Positions 42,132-53,943 of a stretch of 64,000 nucleotides of DNA are shown piece after piece. Each line of letters opens with the position of its first letter. The stretch's first letter is position 1. The position numbers were made by a program, and so were the translations under genes. This DNA comes from Zarea fungicola (Eukaryota; Ascomycota; Sordariomycetes; Hypocreales; Cordycipitaceae). The notes below the pieces were generated by a model that saw only the letters and a list, made by a program, of their open reading frames with translations, made no database searches and had not been told where the DNA came from. The DNA lies in the NCBI GenBank assembly GCA_900169235.1, contig FWCC01000269.1, positions 186,001 to 250,000 on the forward strand. Direction: 5' to 3'.

Positions 42132-45100
42132 ATGGCAGGCACCGCGTCGCCAGGGGAACCTGAGCCTGTCAACGACCTTGCCATCCCCAAACCAGAATCC
42201 GAGGATGCTCACGGCTTGAGATCCAAGCAGCAACACTTGGACGGACAATCTGCCACGGTTCAGACAAACGGACACGCGCCCGACGACACAACCCTCGCCT
42301 CCAACGGCCACGATACAGACCCCCACGATACTCACGACCATGACGACTCGGAGCGTCCGACAAAGCGCCAACGAACGCGAGATGCAACACCGCCATCGAG
42401 TGCGCGGAAGCCGAAGCCAGAGTCCCCGCCGTGGAAGCGAGCCGCTGCCGAAGGGCCAACCTCCTTTACCGAGAACGGGCGGCGCAAGTCTGGTCGAATC
42501 AACCTGCTCCCATTGGAACTGGTGCCCCAGGGCAAAACAAGAACGACTAGGGGATCCCGTGGAAGCGGAAGCGCACAGACGAAAACTCCCAAGAAGGAGG
42601 ACCATGCTACCCCGGCGAGGACCTCACGAACCGCCGCTGTGACGCCAGTCTCGCGGCAGGCTCGAAAGCCATCCATCTCGCAGTCTGCGCCGAATTCTTC
42701 ATCAAAATCTGCCTCAAAGCGGGCAGCTCCCACACCGAGATCAACAATTCGCTCCCGACGCCGCACACCGTCCCCCTCTGCGCCACCCACACGCCATTCG
42801 ACACGACCGACACGATCGTCTCGCCATGCCGACGCCGACGGTGCCGAAGAGGCAGATCTGCTGAGCCGATCCCCACGAATTAAGTTGCGTGTTGGACGTT
42901 CTGGATTCATCCCACTGGTTCACCCAGGGCAAGTACCCAAGCGACCCAGGATTGGTACCACCTTCGAAGATTTCTGGACTCGTGCTGGTGGCTTGCCGGT
43001 GGAAGAGGGTGGCCTGCATACGTCGGAGGACGGCCCATACTATACCGAGGAGCTGGCTCGAAAAGAGGCCATGACTATAATGCGAATTGAAAAAGAGGCT
43101 GAGCCTGGAGGTCTTCTCGCACCTGGCCGTTGCTCCCTGTTTGCGCCCGAAGGAGACGATGATGTTCCGAGACAATGGGCGCGGCAGGATCACATGGTCA
43201 AAGCAGTGGCCAATTTCCGGAAGCTACTCGTGGGAGAACAGCAACGGCACAGATTTACTGCTAAGAAGCTAGCAGAGGCTTGCCGTGACGAATGGATACG
43301 AAGGCAGCCGAAATCGACCGAGCAGCTCGAAGCCGAGGCAAGGGAGCTCTGTCTTGCTCGATACAAACTAGTGCTTAAAGGCTTGACAGGAACATGGGAA
43401 AATGTGCGTGCCTATGTCAACAAGCAGCGGCTGGAGGAATGGGAGGTGGAGGAGCAAAAACGAGTCAAGGCCGCGTTGAACGAGGCCGTCAACCTTTCCG
43501 AACAAAAACTCCAAGCCAGGCAGGCCGGCCTTGATTCCGAACTTGTATCGGAAGATGACGGGTTTGATGATCTTAGCGACGACATGAGCGAGGGCATGAG
43601 CGGAATGGAACAGGGCGATTCGGATCTTGCCTCAAACGAAGGTAGCGACGACGACGACTCGGATGAGGATAGCGATGTAATGTCATCCTCCGAAGACGAA
43701 GATGGCGATGACGCCAAGGACATTGCCGACGAAGGATTGACACAAGAACAACTCCGAAAAAAATACGCCAATATTCCTGATTTCGACCCAGGCAGCAATG
43801 AGGAAGAGGCTACGGATGCCGTCACCGACGCACCTACAGACGCCGCGACAACGCAAGTCGGAGCAGAAACAACCGACGCTGGTGCCGAAACGACCGACGA
43901 ATCTATTGATATGGATGATGACTTGGGGTCAAGCGATGATGGAGGAGCCGGCAGTGACGACTCCGAGGAGGAAGAGTCAGACGATGACGCCGGAGGCATG
44001 CTCGGACTTTTGTTTGGAAAATCAGAGATTAAAAAGTTTAAACAAGAAGTCGACAGCGAGGCGCCCACAGTTCAAGAGGAGGATGAGCAACCGGACGTGG
44101 CAGTCGACGTTGCGGAGGACCATTCCATGCACGGCGACGGCGCTGACGAGGAGGACGAAGTCTCACTTATCCAGCACCCGGACGCACTCGATAAAGTAGA
44201 ACCGCAGCCGGCAGCGGAGAAGGAGGCCAACGGGGTGAACGGTGTACACGTCAATGGAGAAGATGAGGGCGTGATTGAGTCGCATGCTGACACAATGGAT
44301 ATCGACATGGAAACGGCAGAACCCGTGGCGGAAGAGGAACCCGTCAAGGTTGAAGATGGAGCTCAAACAGCAGATCTCGTGGTGGAAGAAGCAACCGCCG
44401 AGGCCGAAGAGAAGGAGTATACCATGTCAGATGCTCCCGCACCAGAGGTGACGACGGATCAAAAGCCTGCTAGCCCAGAGACGGACGGAGTCTCAGTTGC
44501 GCAAACTCTACCTCCTACTCAATCACCGGCTACGAGCGAAACCAAGGACTCAGAAACGGATTCATCATCAGCCCTTGTACCGGCAAAGAGCAAATCAGAT
44601 GATAACAGATCGGCATCCCCGAGTAACCAATCGACTCACAAGACAGAAGTGCCATTTCTCCTTCGCGGCACTCTTCGCGAGTATCAGCGGGATGGACTGG
44701 ACTGGTTGGCTGGACTGTATGCCAACAACACGAATGGTATCCTAGCAGACGAAATGGGTCTAGGAAAGACTATTCAGACAATTGCTCTTTTGGCGCATCT
44801 GGCTTGCCAACACGAAGTCTGGGGACCTCACTTGGTTATTGTGCCCACGAGTGTCATGCTCAACTGGGAAATGGAGTTTAAAAAGTGGTGCCCAGGATTT
44901 AAAATTCTAGCCTACTATGGTACCCAAGACGAGCGAAAGAGAAAACGACAAGGATGGAACAATGATGATGTGTGGAACGTGTGCATCACTTCATATCAAC
45001 TCGTACTACAGGACCAGCAAGTGTTTAAACGTCGGCGATGGCATTACATGATTCTCGACGAAGCGCACAACATTAAAAACTTCAAGTCGCAGCGATGGCA

Positions 45101-47324
45101 AACGCTGCTCGGCTTCAACACGCGCGCACGACTGCTACTGACTGGCACGCCGCTGCAGAACAACCTGACGGAGCTGTGGTCACTCCTTTTCTTCTTGATG
45201 CCGGCGCAGAATGGAGAGGGTGGATTTGCAGATTTGCAAGAGTTCCACGACTGGTTCCACAAACCCGAGTCCCAGATTCTGGAAAGTGGACGCGACCAGA
45301 TGGACGAGGAGGCCAAGGCGATCATCTCCAAACTTCACAAAGTGCTGCGGCCGTATCTGCTGCGGCGTCTCAAGGCCGACGTGGAGAAGCAGATGCCAGC
45401 CAAATACGAGCACGTGGAGTTTTGCCGCCTCTCCAAGCGACAACGCGAACTGTACGACGGCTTCCTCTCTCGATCGGACACGAAAGAAACGCTCTCGTCG
45501 GGCAACTACTTGTCCATTATCAACTGCCTGATGCAACTGCGCAAGGTGTGCAACCATCCTGATCTCTTCATCGACCGACCCATCATGACGTCGTTTCGCC
45601 AAGGGAGCTCTGTGCCGGCCGAGTACCAAGTGGCAGAGCAGCGTGTGCAGCGGCTTCTCCTGAGGGAGAAACGGATGAGCAAAGTCGACCTCCGGTTTCT
45701 CAACCTTGTCCCGACCATGTACGAATCGCAGTCGAGCGCGCACTGCGAGCGTGCTGCGCAGCTCAGCGCGTATCGCTCCATGATTGACATGAAGGAGGCG
45801 CAGCGGGCTCGCGCGCAGCATGCGTATGCACATCTGGACCCCATGACGGTAGAATCCACAGTGGAATACCTGGAGAGTGTATCGAGATGGGGCCGATTCG
45901 AGGAGCTTCAGCACTTGGTGTATGTGAATGCACTGCGGCGGCAGCAGCGGCCCGTGTACGGGTCAAACATTGTGGAAATGCTGACAATGGACGCGCACAA
46001 GCGACCGTGCCGACCGCGACCCAAGGTGTCCAAGTTTATTATGAGCTGGTTCGAGGACGAATCCACGTCCATCGGTGCGCTGACGCCGAGTCTCGACGAG
46101 CGGTCTGCAGCGTACAAGCCGCTCATTGAAAAGTTTACTTGCGTCACGCCGGCGGTGGTGACGAGAGACATGAACCAGGTTCTGCTAGGACGCAAGACGG
46201 CGGCGCACTTTACGGACGAGGACCTGAAGCTCTCTGCGCCGGTGCGGTGGGCGCCTTTCCTGCCCAAGGAGGCGCCGGCGGATCCGTGGCATGAGGCGCG
46301 CATGCGGCACACGATTCAGTTTCCGGACAGGCGACTGCTGCAGTACGACTGCGGAAAGCTGCAGGCGCTCGACAAGCTGCTGCGCAAGCTGCAGTCGGGG
46401 GGCCACCGCGCGCTCATATTCACGCAAATGACCAAGGTGCTAGACATTCTGGAGCAGTTTCTCAACATTCACGGGCACAAGTACCTGCGGCTGGATGGAT
46501 CGACCAAGGTGGAGCAGCGACAGATTCTGACGGACCGGTTCAACAATGACACGCGCATTCTCTGCTTTATCCTGTCGACGCGATCGGGCGGTCTGGGCAT
46601 CAACCTGACGGGGGCGGACACGGTCATCTTTTACGACCAGGACTGGAACCCGGCCATGGACAAGCAGTGCCAGGACCGATGCCACCGGATCGGGCAGACG
46701 CGGGACGTGCACATTTACCGGCTGGTGAGCGAGCACACGATTGAGGCCAACATTCTGCGCAAGGCGTCGCAGAAGCAGATGCTGGACGACGTGGTGATTC
46801 AGGAGGGCGAGTTTACGACGGACTACTTTAACAAGATGACGATTAAAGACGTGCTGGCGGATAAAGTGGACGACACGAGCGAGGGCGTGTCGGCGGCGGA
46901 CGCGGCGCTGGACCGGGTGCTTGGGGGAGGCGGCGGGGAGGGTAATAACAACGCGCGGTCGGTGGGCCGGGCCCTGGAGCAGGCGGAGGATAGGGAAGAT
47001 GTGGTGGCGGCGCGGCAGGCGGAGAAGGAGATTCACGATGATGATGCGGATTTCACGGAGAAGGGGCCGACGACGAGCGGACAGGCATCCGGGACGTCGA
47101 CGGCACGGCAGGGGACGCCGCTGGACAAGGTGGACGAGGAGGTGGTGTTTGGTGATGATGGCAAGGTGGTGGAGGTGGAGTACAATGCGTACGGGGAGCG
47201 GATGGGTACGATTGACGAGTTTATGCTGGCGTTTATGCGGGAGGCGCTGCGGTACACGAAGCTGGATCTGCCCAAGGACAAGAAGAAGAGCAAGAAGAAG
47301 GGTAAAGATACGCGAAAGCGATGA
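42132..47324 (+). CDS. SWR1: Swr1 chromatin-remodelling ATPase
   Basis: Single exon, 1,730 aa. A disordered basic N terminus leads to an HSA domain (about 340-420, AVANFRKLLVGEQQRHRF...), which in yeast binds actin and Arp4. Then comes a very acidic region (about 455-830) that may contact histones. The Snf2 ATPase starts near 843: Walker A DEMGLGKT near 873-880, DEAH at about 976-979, LTGTPLQNNLTELWSLLFF next. The long inter-lobe insertion (about 1150-1400) is typical of INO80/SWR1 enzymes. The helicase C lobe (about 1435-1560) contains TRSGGLGINLTGAD and DRCHRIGQTRDV. The SWR1 complex replaces nucleosomal H2A-H2B with H2A.Z-H2B. INO80 itself differs in its N-terminal architecture and is excluded. 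The start is the ATG at 42132. Confidence 0.96.
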   Translation: MAGTASPGEPEPVNDLAIPKPESEDAHGLRSKQQHLDGQSATVQTNGHAPDDTTLASNGHDTDPHDTHDHDDSERPTKRQRTRDATPPSSARKPKPESPPWKRAAAEGPTSFTENGRRKSGRINLLPLELVPQGKTRTTRGSRGSGSAQTKTPKKEDHATPARTSRTAAVTPVSRQARKPSISQSAPNSSSKSASKRAAPTPRSTIRSRRRTPSPSAPPTRHSTRPTRSSRHADADGAEEADLLSRSPRIKLRVGRSGFIPLVHPGQVPKRPRIGTTFEDFWTRAGGLPVEEGGLHTSEDGPYYTEELARKEAMTIMRIEKEAEPGGLLAPGRCSLFAPEGDDDVPRQWARQDHMVKAVANFRKLLVGEQQRHRFTAKKLAEACRDEWIRRQPKSTEQLEAEARELCLARYKLVLKGLTGTWENVRAYVNKQRLEEWEVEEQKRVKAALNEAVNLSEQKLQARQAGLDSELVSEDDGFDDLSDDMSEGMSGMEQGDSDLASNEGSDDDDSDEDSDVMSSSEDEDGDDAKDIADEGLTQEQLRKKYANIPDFDPGSNEEEATDAVTDAPTDAATTQVGAETTDAGAETTDESIDMDDDLGSSDDGGAGSDDSEEEESDDDAGGMLGLLFGKSEIKKFKQEVDSEAPTVQEEDEQPDVAVDVAEDHSMHGDGADEEDEVSLIQHPDALDKVEPQPAAEKEANGVNGVHVNGEDEGVIESHADTMDIDMETAEPVAEEEPVKVEDGAQTADLVVEEATAEAEEKEYTMSDAPAPEVTTDQKPASPETDGVSVAQTLPPTQSPATSETKDSETDSSSALVPAKSKSDDNRSASPSNQSTHKTEVPFLLRGTLREYQRDGLDWLAGLYANNTNGILADEMGLGKTIQTIALLAHLACQHEVWGPHLVIVPTSVMLNWEMEFKKWCPGFKILAYYGTQDERKRKRQGWNNDDVWNVCITSYQLVLQDQQVFKRRRWHYMILDEAHNIKNFKSQRWQTLLGFNTRARLLLTGTPLQNNLTELWSLLFFLMPAQNGEGGFADLQEFHDWFHKPESQILESGRDQMDEEAKAIISKLHKVLRPYLLRRLKADVEKQMPAKYEHVEFCRLSKRQRELYDGFLSRSDTKETLSSGNYLSIINCLMQLRKVCNHPDLFIDRPIMTSFRQGSSVPAEYQVAEQRVQRLLLREKRMSKVDLRFLNLVPTMYESQSSAHCERAAQLSAYRSMIDMKEAQRARAQHAYAHLDPMTVESTVEYLESVSRWGRFEELQHLVYVNALRRQQRPVYGSNIVEMLTMDAHKRPCRPRPKVSKFIMSWFEDESTSIGALTPSLDERSAAYKPLIEKFTCVTPAVVTRDMNQVLLGRKTAAHFTDEDLKLSAPVRWAPFLPKEAPADPWHEARMRHTIQFPDRRLLQYDCGKLQALDKLLRKLQSGGHRALIFTQMTKVLDILEQFLNIHGHKYLRLDGSTKVEQRQILTDRFNNDTRILCFILSTRSGGLGINLTGADTVIFYDQDWNPAMDKQCQDRCHRIGQTRDVHIYRLVSEHTIEANILRKASQKQMLDDVVIQEGEFTTDYFNKMTIKDVLADKVDDTSEGVSAADAALDRVLGGGGGEGNNNARSVGRALEQAEDREDVVAARQAEKEIHDDDADFTEKGPTTSGQASGTSTARQGTPLDKVDEEVVFGDDGKVVEVEYNAYGERMGTIDEFMLAFMREALRYTKLDLPKDKKKSKKKGKDTRKR

Positions 47325-47433
47325 GGAGAGAAAGAAGGAAGAAGCAAGAATGGAAGAAAGAACAAAAGAACAAAGAACAAAAGAACAAAGAACAAAAGAA
47401 CAAGAGAAAAGAAGAAAAGAAACATGGAAGGAA
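47323..47433 (+). repeat. Polypurine tract with AGAACAAAAGAACAA repeats
   Basis: Beginning at the SWR1 stop codon, about 110 bases are almost all purine apart from isolated C and T. The middle (about 47358-47406) is a tandem repeat of a roughly 13-bp unit AAAGAACAAAAGA. It lies in the presumed 3' UTR. Confidence 0.7.
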
Positions 47434-47761
47434 GCAAGACACTCTATGGAAATGCATTTTGGGTATGGGTCTTGAAGATTCAGATGCAGACAGGGATTGG
47501 CATGTACACTACTACTCTGCTCCAAGCGGATGGCATAAAGGGGTTGATTTTGTGTTGATTTTGGGATTGTCTTTGTTTTTGCATTATTGCCTGGCGTAAT
47601 GGGGGCTCTCGGTTGCTACACATTGGATTTGAATGAAGTGATGGTTCTCTCACTATCTTTGTTCAAGGCGGATAAAAAAGTTTACATGGAATTGGAAATG
47701 GAGGGTTGGATGGCTAGTGTAAACAATGTATCAAGTATCAAGTGTCAAGTATCAATGTAAC

Positions 47762-47872
47762 AATACGTGTATACGTGTATACCCGTAATATGTGTAATAT
47801 GTGTAATAGTGTAATAGTGTAATAGTGTAATAGTGTAATACGTGCAATACGTGCAATACGTGTGAATAGGCG
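47762..47872 (+). repeat. 8-9-bp minisatellite (GTGTAATA)n
   Basis: Units GTGTAATA, TGTGTAATA and CGTGCAATA repeat about ten times; the cleanest block is at about 47805-47842. Confidence 0.75.
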
Positions 47873-47953
47873 AGTGTAGTTGGAAATGGTCATGAGCTAA
47901 GCCAAGTGATGATGATGTGATTATGAGCGGAAGAGACGGAAGAGGCGGACAAG

Positions 47954-48006
47954 ATGTGAATGGCTGAATGGCTGAATGGCTGAATGCTGAATAGGCTGAA
48001 TAGGCT
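47954..48006 (+). repeat. 8-bp repeat (GAATGGCT)n
   Basis: Three exact GAATGGCT units are followed by degenerate GAATGCT and GAATAGGCT units. Confidence 0.7.
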
Positions 48007-48965
48007 ATGAATAGTACAATACAATGCTGCGCCAAAACGTGGCCAGCCACAGCAAGCCTTGATTATTATCCCATATCTGCGTGACATATAAATAACCATT
48101 GCCCCGTACTGGTAGCTGGGCTTTATTGGCTGTGAGGATCAGTGCCTGATAGGGCCGTGGCAAGGCATTGGCAGGATTGGCAGGATTGGCAGACAGTGGG
48201 CAGTGGGCGCCATAATGTAACGCTGGCATGCGGCTTTCAGTGGGTTTCCCGCTGCCCACGGGCCACTGCCCAGCCAACTAGCCAGGGGACTCGGTACAGT
48301 CGATGGACGGCAGATTGAAATGAAGGTTCAATGAATAGTCTTTTTATTTTATAATTATAATTTTATTTCAACTCTCTTCTGGCCAAGTTTGGAATGTAAA
48401 CATTTATTCATGCAAGTGTAAATGTATAATACTCACCTCTGCGTGATATCACAAGTACCTCTCCATACTCGAATAGCCGCAAGGTACTTGGCTCTGCCGG
48501 CCAGATGCTGATCAGTGGACACGTCAGGCCACCGCTGTGCTGTGCTGTTCACTGCTGTGCTGTCCCCTGTGATCCCCTGTGATCCCCCAGTGATGCCTGG
48601 CTTCGGTCGCCTCAGTCCCACCGCTTCTTGTTCCTGATCTTCAAACGCATCCTTCATCCCAACGCTGCACGCCTCTGCCACTGAAACATTTTCCGCCTCT
48701 CAACCTGTCTCTCACTCCCTGGCTGCGAATGGGCCTTGATCTGACAAAAACTGGTGGCTCTAAACGCATCCCGACCACTGATACAACCCTCCTCCCGCCA
48801 TCTACGGTAACCCCTGCCTCTGCCTGGTAGGAGGGTTGACGCGCCGCCCACCTCTTTTCTGCTGGGTGCCCGCCACCTCCCCCGGATTCCCATTCTCGAT
48901 TCCACCATTCCTTTTCAACCTTCAATTCTCTCGGCGACTCGGTGCGCATCGGACCGTCAATCGCA

Positions 48966-51900
48966 ATGCAGGCTCCGGCCAAAGCCAATGCCGACTACCA
49001 AGTTCGGAGGACAAAGGTATGCTGCCGCCAAAAGCCCACGACGACATAATGCCCAGCGCCACCCCTGTGCTATACTTTTTTGCTTTTGCTTTTTTTCCAT
49101 TTGCCCTCTTGATGGCGCGGATATCTCTCCGCGTGTGCGCCTCACTGGAACAAAATATTACTGCTCAGAAATTTCTGATTTTACAATCTGTGGTTTTGCT
49201 AATCATCATGTGTGCCCTTCTCTAGCTTGCCAATTCCTACCAAGAGCTCCTCAAGTACGTGCTGCCCAGCCTCGCCACATAATGGCTGCCAACAATGGCC
49301 CTCCTTGCGCCCGGCGCAACTAACCCTCTTGTAGTGAATTCTCAAGCAACGATCTCAAGTCGGTCGGAAACTATACCCTCGGACGCTTGATTGGCAAGGG
49401 ATCCTTTGGAAAGGTCTACCTGGCCACCCACAAGCTCACCAATGGCTCCAAGGTTAGTGTCTGGCCCGTCATTCTGTCGCCCTTTTCTTCCCCCGGCTGC
49501 TAACCTCTCACCAGGTCGTTCTCAAGTCGGCCAACAAGAGCGACTCTAACCTCGCTCGCGAGATTCATCACCATCGACAATTCGTCCATCCACACATTGC
49601 CCGATTATACGAAGTCATAGTTACAGAGAGCCTTGTCTGGCTTGTTCTGGAGTACTGCTCAGGTAGGTCGTTGTGCTGCTCGTACAACTTGCATCCCTCG
49701 ACCGTCACTAATCAATCGCAGGCGACGAGTTGTACAACTATCTACTCGATCACGGCCCCCTCTCCGTCGACAAGGTGCAAAAAATCTTTGCGCAGCTCGT
49801 TGGCGCAGTCAGCTATGTCCACATGCAATCCTGCGTCCATCGTGACCTCAAGCTCGAAAATATCCTCTTCGACAAGCATGAAAACGTCAAACTAGTCGAT
49901 TTTGGGTTTACAAGAGAATATGAGGGCAGGGTCAATCACCTACAAACCTTTTGCGGAACGATATGCTACTCAGCGCCAGAGATGCTCAAGGGCGAAAAAT
50001 ACGCCGGCGAAAAGGTCGATGTCTGGAGTCTGGGCATTATTCTATACTCGTTACTCTGTGGCGAGCTGCCGTTTGATGACGACGACGATAATGTGACACG
50101 ATCGAGGATTCTCGCCCAAGAACCAAAATATCCGGCCCATATACCCCAGGACGCCGTGTCACTGATCAAGGCTCTGCTATCAAAACGGCCTATTTTACGA
50201 CCAAGCCTGCCCGAGATTCTGGCACACCCTTTTCTAGCTGACCATGCCGCCGCTCAGCAGGCCATTCTCGAAATCAAACCACAGCCGCCCTTTGCGTCGC
50301 CCCTAGAAAAGGACTGCCTTCAGCGCATGAGAAGCGCTGGCGTTGATATTGACGCCGTCATAGAGAGCGTGCTGGCGCAACGATGCGACGCACTCACCGG
50401 TTGGTGGATATTGCTGCTAGAAAAGGAAGATCGAAAAATGAAGAGACGCGAAAAGAAGAGGCGAGAAAAGGAAACGGAACGAAGCTTGCGCCGACTCTCA
50501 GCCGCCTCAAGTCGACTTGAGCGATTGGCACCCACGCTGCAAGATGTCGACGAGGACGGCGGCCTCACTACACAATTTATTCGCCTCGGCGACCAACCTG
50601 GCCAGCGACGTGGCCGCAGCGAGCGACGAAGCGCGCAGTATTATGATATCACGATAACAGACCTGCCCGAGCTCACTGAAGTGGCAAGGGAAAGCGGCGC
50701 GCTGAGCGAAAGTGACACTGCGCGGCCGACTGACAACCAGTCCATCCGGTCCGTCTCAACCTCCTACAACCACAGGCCCATACCACCACCCAAAGAAGGC
50801 GTCATTCGCAGCGCAAGGTCGCGCGGATCGACACTCCACCTCATCACAACCGCTGATTCTTTTAGCAGAGCCCAGCAGAGCCCCGGGCTCATGGTCAACG
50901 GCAAGGCCCTCAACGGTTCGTCCAAGCCCAAGAAGAAGCCCAGCATCATGGCGCATTGGAAGCACTGGACGCACTGGTTCAAGGAGAACACCAAGGTCCG
51001 CCGCAAAGGACACGTGCGCCAGGCTAGCAGCAGCACGCCCGACCTGCACAACAAGGAAGCCAAGGACGACTCGGACAAGGACGCCAGCCCGCGCCCGCAG
51101 ACGAGCAAGTACCCCAACTCGTCCAGCACCGCCGGCATCCACCTCACAGCGGCGCTGCCCAAGGGCGTCGTGGCTAACGGCCACTATGCCAAGGCGGCCT
51201 CGCCCGGACGACGGGTGCTCTCCAAGAGCAGCACCATGACGAATGCCAGCAGCCTGACAACATTGGGGCAGCCGCAGCCGCAGCGGCCAAGGGTCTCAAC
51301 CACCTCGCACGCATACAAGAGACAGTCGCTGTCGCCTGCGCCCATGACGCCGCGCTCCATGGTGCGACGGTCCTCGGCTGGTCTCCGCGGTCGCAAGTCG
51401 ACGTCATCCTCTGTATCGTCGGTCCGCTCGCTGCATCACCACCACCATACACATTCCAAAGCGTCCTCGACGAGCTCAGCGGGGTCCGTGTCGGGCGTCA
51501 AGACACCGCTGGGCCGCACACACTCGCCGCACCACTCGGTCAAAGTCCTCCCAGCGACGCCGACTTCATTTGCGTTTCCGTCAAATATTCGTCTAGTCCG
51601 CGGGTCACCCGCACCCGCGCCCTTGCAGCTCTACAACGAAGGCATGCCGGGCGGAGGAGGCGGCGGCGGAAGCGGCCTGTACCACCGTGCGCCGGGCTCA
51701 CCGAATCCCTTTGCAGGCGGCGTGCAGTTTGCCAAGCGCAAGAAGAATCTCTTCAAGGGGCCTAGTCTAAACCTCCCCACGATTTCCTCCTCATCTAGGG
51801 CGTCGAGCGCCGGTGGGTCGCACTCGCGCAGCGGCAGCGGGTCCAACAGGCGGCGCTCGGGCGAGAGCGGGATCCCGGGGATTCAGGAGGAGGACGAGAT

Positions 51901-52108
51901 GAGCATGATGGAGCATCACCTCCCCCCGCGGGAGGAGGATGAGGAGGAGATTGAAGAGGTGGAGATGTTTAATCCGATTGTGGGCGGGCCGGGGGAGATT
52001 GTGGAGGAGCATATTATTGAAGATGATGAGCTGCCGTCGGCGCTGGATCTGAATGATGCGGAGCGACGGACGAGTCTGGAGCATGGTGTGGCGATTGGAG
52101 TGAAGTAG
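48966..52108 (+). CDS. Ser/Thr protein kinase with long disordered tail
   Basis: Five exons: 48966-49016, 49226-49254, 49335-49452, 49515-49662 and 49722-52108; introns of 209, 80, 62 and 59 bp; 910 aa. The kinase domain spans about 40-300: glycine loop GKGSFGKVYLA, VVLK lysine, HRDLKLEN with catalytic Asp at about 156, DFGF, and CGTICYSAPEML in the activation loop. The fold is CAMK/AMPK-like (Kin/Snf1-related), but I cannot match it to one yeast kinase. After the domain come a basic coiled-coil stretch (about 345-385, EDRKMKRREKKRREKE), long Ser/Pro-rich segments with His and Gly runs, and an acidic C terminus. Upstream, ADYQVRRTKLANSYQELLN is assembled from two tiny exons, which reads well but makes the start the least certain part. 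A role in polarity or cell-cycle control is speculative. Confidence 0.85.
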
Positions 52109-52730
52109 ACCGGCTATTAACACCTCACTTGACCTGCCGCCTTTATTGTTTTGTTGGAGGTGGCGAGTGTTTTTGAGTTGCAGATCTGGCTTTGCTTTCT
52201 TGGCATCTGCATGGCATGTTTCCTTCTTTCACACCCCATTTTTCACATGTTCTTTTTCTTCAACTTTTTTCTTTGACGTTTTATATCATGTTGACATTCC
52301 TGCTGGAGGAAAACAATCTATACCCACTTGTTTGAGGTGTGCGAGGATTAGAGGAGATTTAGTATATGCTGAATGAATGTATTTATATTGTACGACTTAA
52401 GCGTGAACTCTTTGATGAAGCGGCGATGGCGTATTAATCATCGAATATTAATTATCCAGTATAATCATTGAATATATCATCGAAGACATCATTGTATATT
52501 ATCATTGAATCTTATCGATCATTTTCATCGAATACATCATTGCATATCATCATTGAATCTTATCGACCATTGTGATCGAATACATCATCGGTTACTATCA
52601 TCAAAATCATCGAAATCATTGAATATTATAGCTTCGTATATTATTATAGTTAAAATCACGAGGTCCTGTGTGCTGTTTGCCTCATTTTTGCATCAACATG
52701 CATTTTTGGACTCAGATTACGTTTGTGCGG
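52109..52730. other. Convergent spacer with ATCATTGAAT-type repeats
   Basis: This lies between the kinase and the small secreted protein. Gene-free except for the repeat listed separately. Confidence 0.5.
52438..52628. repeat. Degenerate ATCATYGAAT repeat region
   Basis: Many variants of ATCATTGAAT and ATCATCGAAT occur. A 48-bp direct repeat is clearest, with ATTGAATCTTATCGA at 52504 and again at 52552. Confidence 0.65.
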
Positions 52731-53176
52731 TTACAGCTCATTATTCTTCCCGCACTCCGTCACCTCATAGTCGACCGTGTCATTGCCCGTCTTCCAAATC
52801 TTGGGCTTAAAGTCAATGTAGACGAGCTCGTTCTTCTCGGGCTTCCAGTCACCGTTGGTGTCGCGGTAGTAGACAATCTCGCTGGAGCCGGCGTCGCGCA
52901 CCTCGACGGTGGTGTGGGAGAGGGCGCCGTCGGTGGACCAGGCAATGTGGTAGCACGACCCTTCGGCGACGGGGAAGGGCTTGGAGCAGCGGATGTTGCC
53001 TTCGGCGTCGATGCACTTTTCGACGGCGTAGTCGAGGACCTGGCCCTTGGAGACGGAGTCGCCGGCTGAAAAGTGTTAGTGAAGACGAAAGTTGAGAGGG
53101 TTGGTGAGAGCTTACTGATGACACTGGTGATGGCGAGACTGCCGGCGAGGAACTGCTGGGGAGAAGGCAGAATCAT
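52731..53176 (-). CDS. Small secreted protein, four cysteines
   Basis: Two exons, 53116-53176 and 52731-53065, with a 50-bp intron; 131 aa. A short hydrophobic signal peptide (about 1-18) is encoded by exon 1. The mature part starts near GDSVSKGQVLDYAVEKC and holds four cysteines (EKC, IRC, GSC, TEC), many acidic residues and one sequon (NDT). The order is compatible with a small beta-rich extracellular domain. I recognise no family. It could be a secreted effector or surface protein, as is common in plant- or insect-associated Hypocreales, but nothing in the sequence decides this. Without splicing, exon 1 continues into a Pro/Ser-rich frame with poor protein character, which supports the intron. 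Confidence 0.72.
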
Positions 53177-53943
53177 GATGAGTGATATTTTAAGTCGTGA
53201 TTGATTTGATTGATTTGTTCAAGTTGATTAATGTGATGATGTTTGATGTTGATATGCAAGAACAAAGACTGGGTGGTTAGGATGAACGGTAGTTATGAAC
53301 TTGAACGAATGCAGACGCCCCAAAGTACCTAACCTGTGAAATCAGGCCGCGTACACCTACAGCACCTGAAACTTGAAAACCGGATTCTTTGGTCCGAGCC
53401 TTGGCTTTTGTTGGGCTTGAAGCGGAGTTGGACCTACGCGATCGATGACGATGAGGATATGCCGCTTTGGGAATGGGTTACAAGGCCAGCCCAGGCCAGC
53501 CCCGGAGCTTGCGGCTCAGCCTAAGACTTATTAGGTAGGGCATTGTGGCGTTTTTACGCATTAAATTAAGTGGATTGATTCGATGCGGATCTTTTGTTTC
53601 TTGTTTTTGATTTGCTATTATTGTTTTGGGTTTGCTGGCCTTTGTTTTTTAGGACAAGAGTCTGGGGTGGAGCGTGGAGACAAAGGGCCGTGTGGGATGC
53701 AAGAAATAGACTGCTACGGTTATATCACCCAGGCAGACAGCAATACTGATGAAATATTCGAGCAACAGATTGCCACCTTGATATACACCACTGCAACACA
53801 TTATATCCGGATTGTGTCATTTCGTCGTTAAGTACAACTATCTATACATGAACCTTGAACCTTGAACCGTGAACCGTAAAAACTCCATGCCATCCAAGAG
53901 TCCCCTCCCATTTTCGCCAATACACCCCCGTCTAAAACTGTGT
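53177..53943. other. Gene-free interval
   Basis: This is the upstream region of the small secreted protein and the 3' flank of ILM1. Nothing is supportable. Confidence 0.5.

Larger units (their letters stand above)
47325..48965. other. Repeat-rich interval between SWR1 and the kinase gene
   Basis: No gene is visible. It contains a purine tract and two minisatellites (listed separately), and before the kinase start a CT-rich 5' region. Confidence 0.55.
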
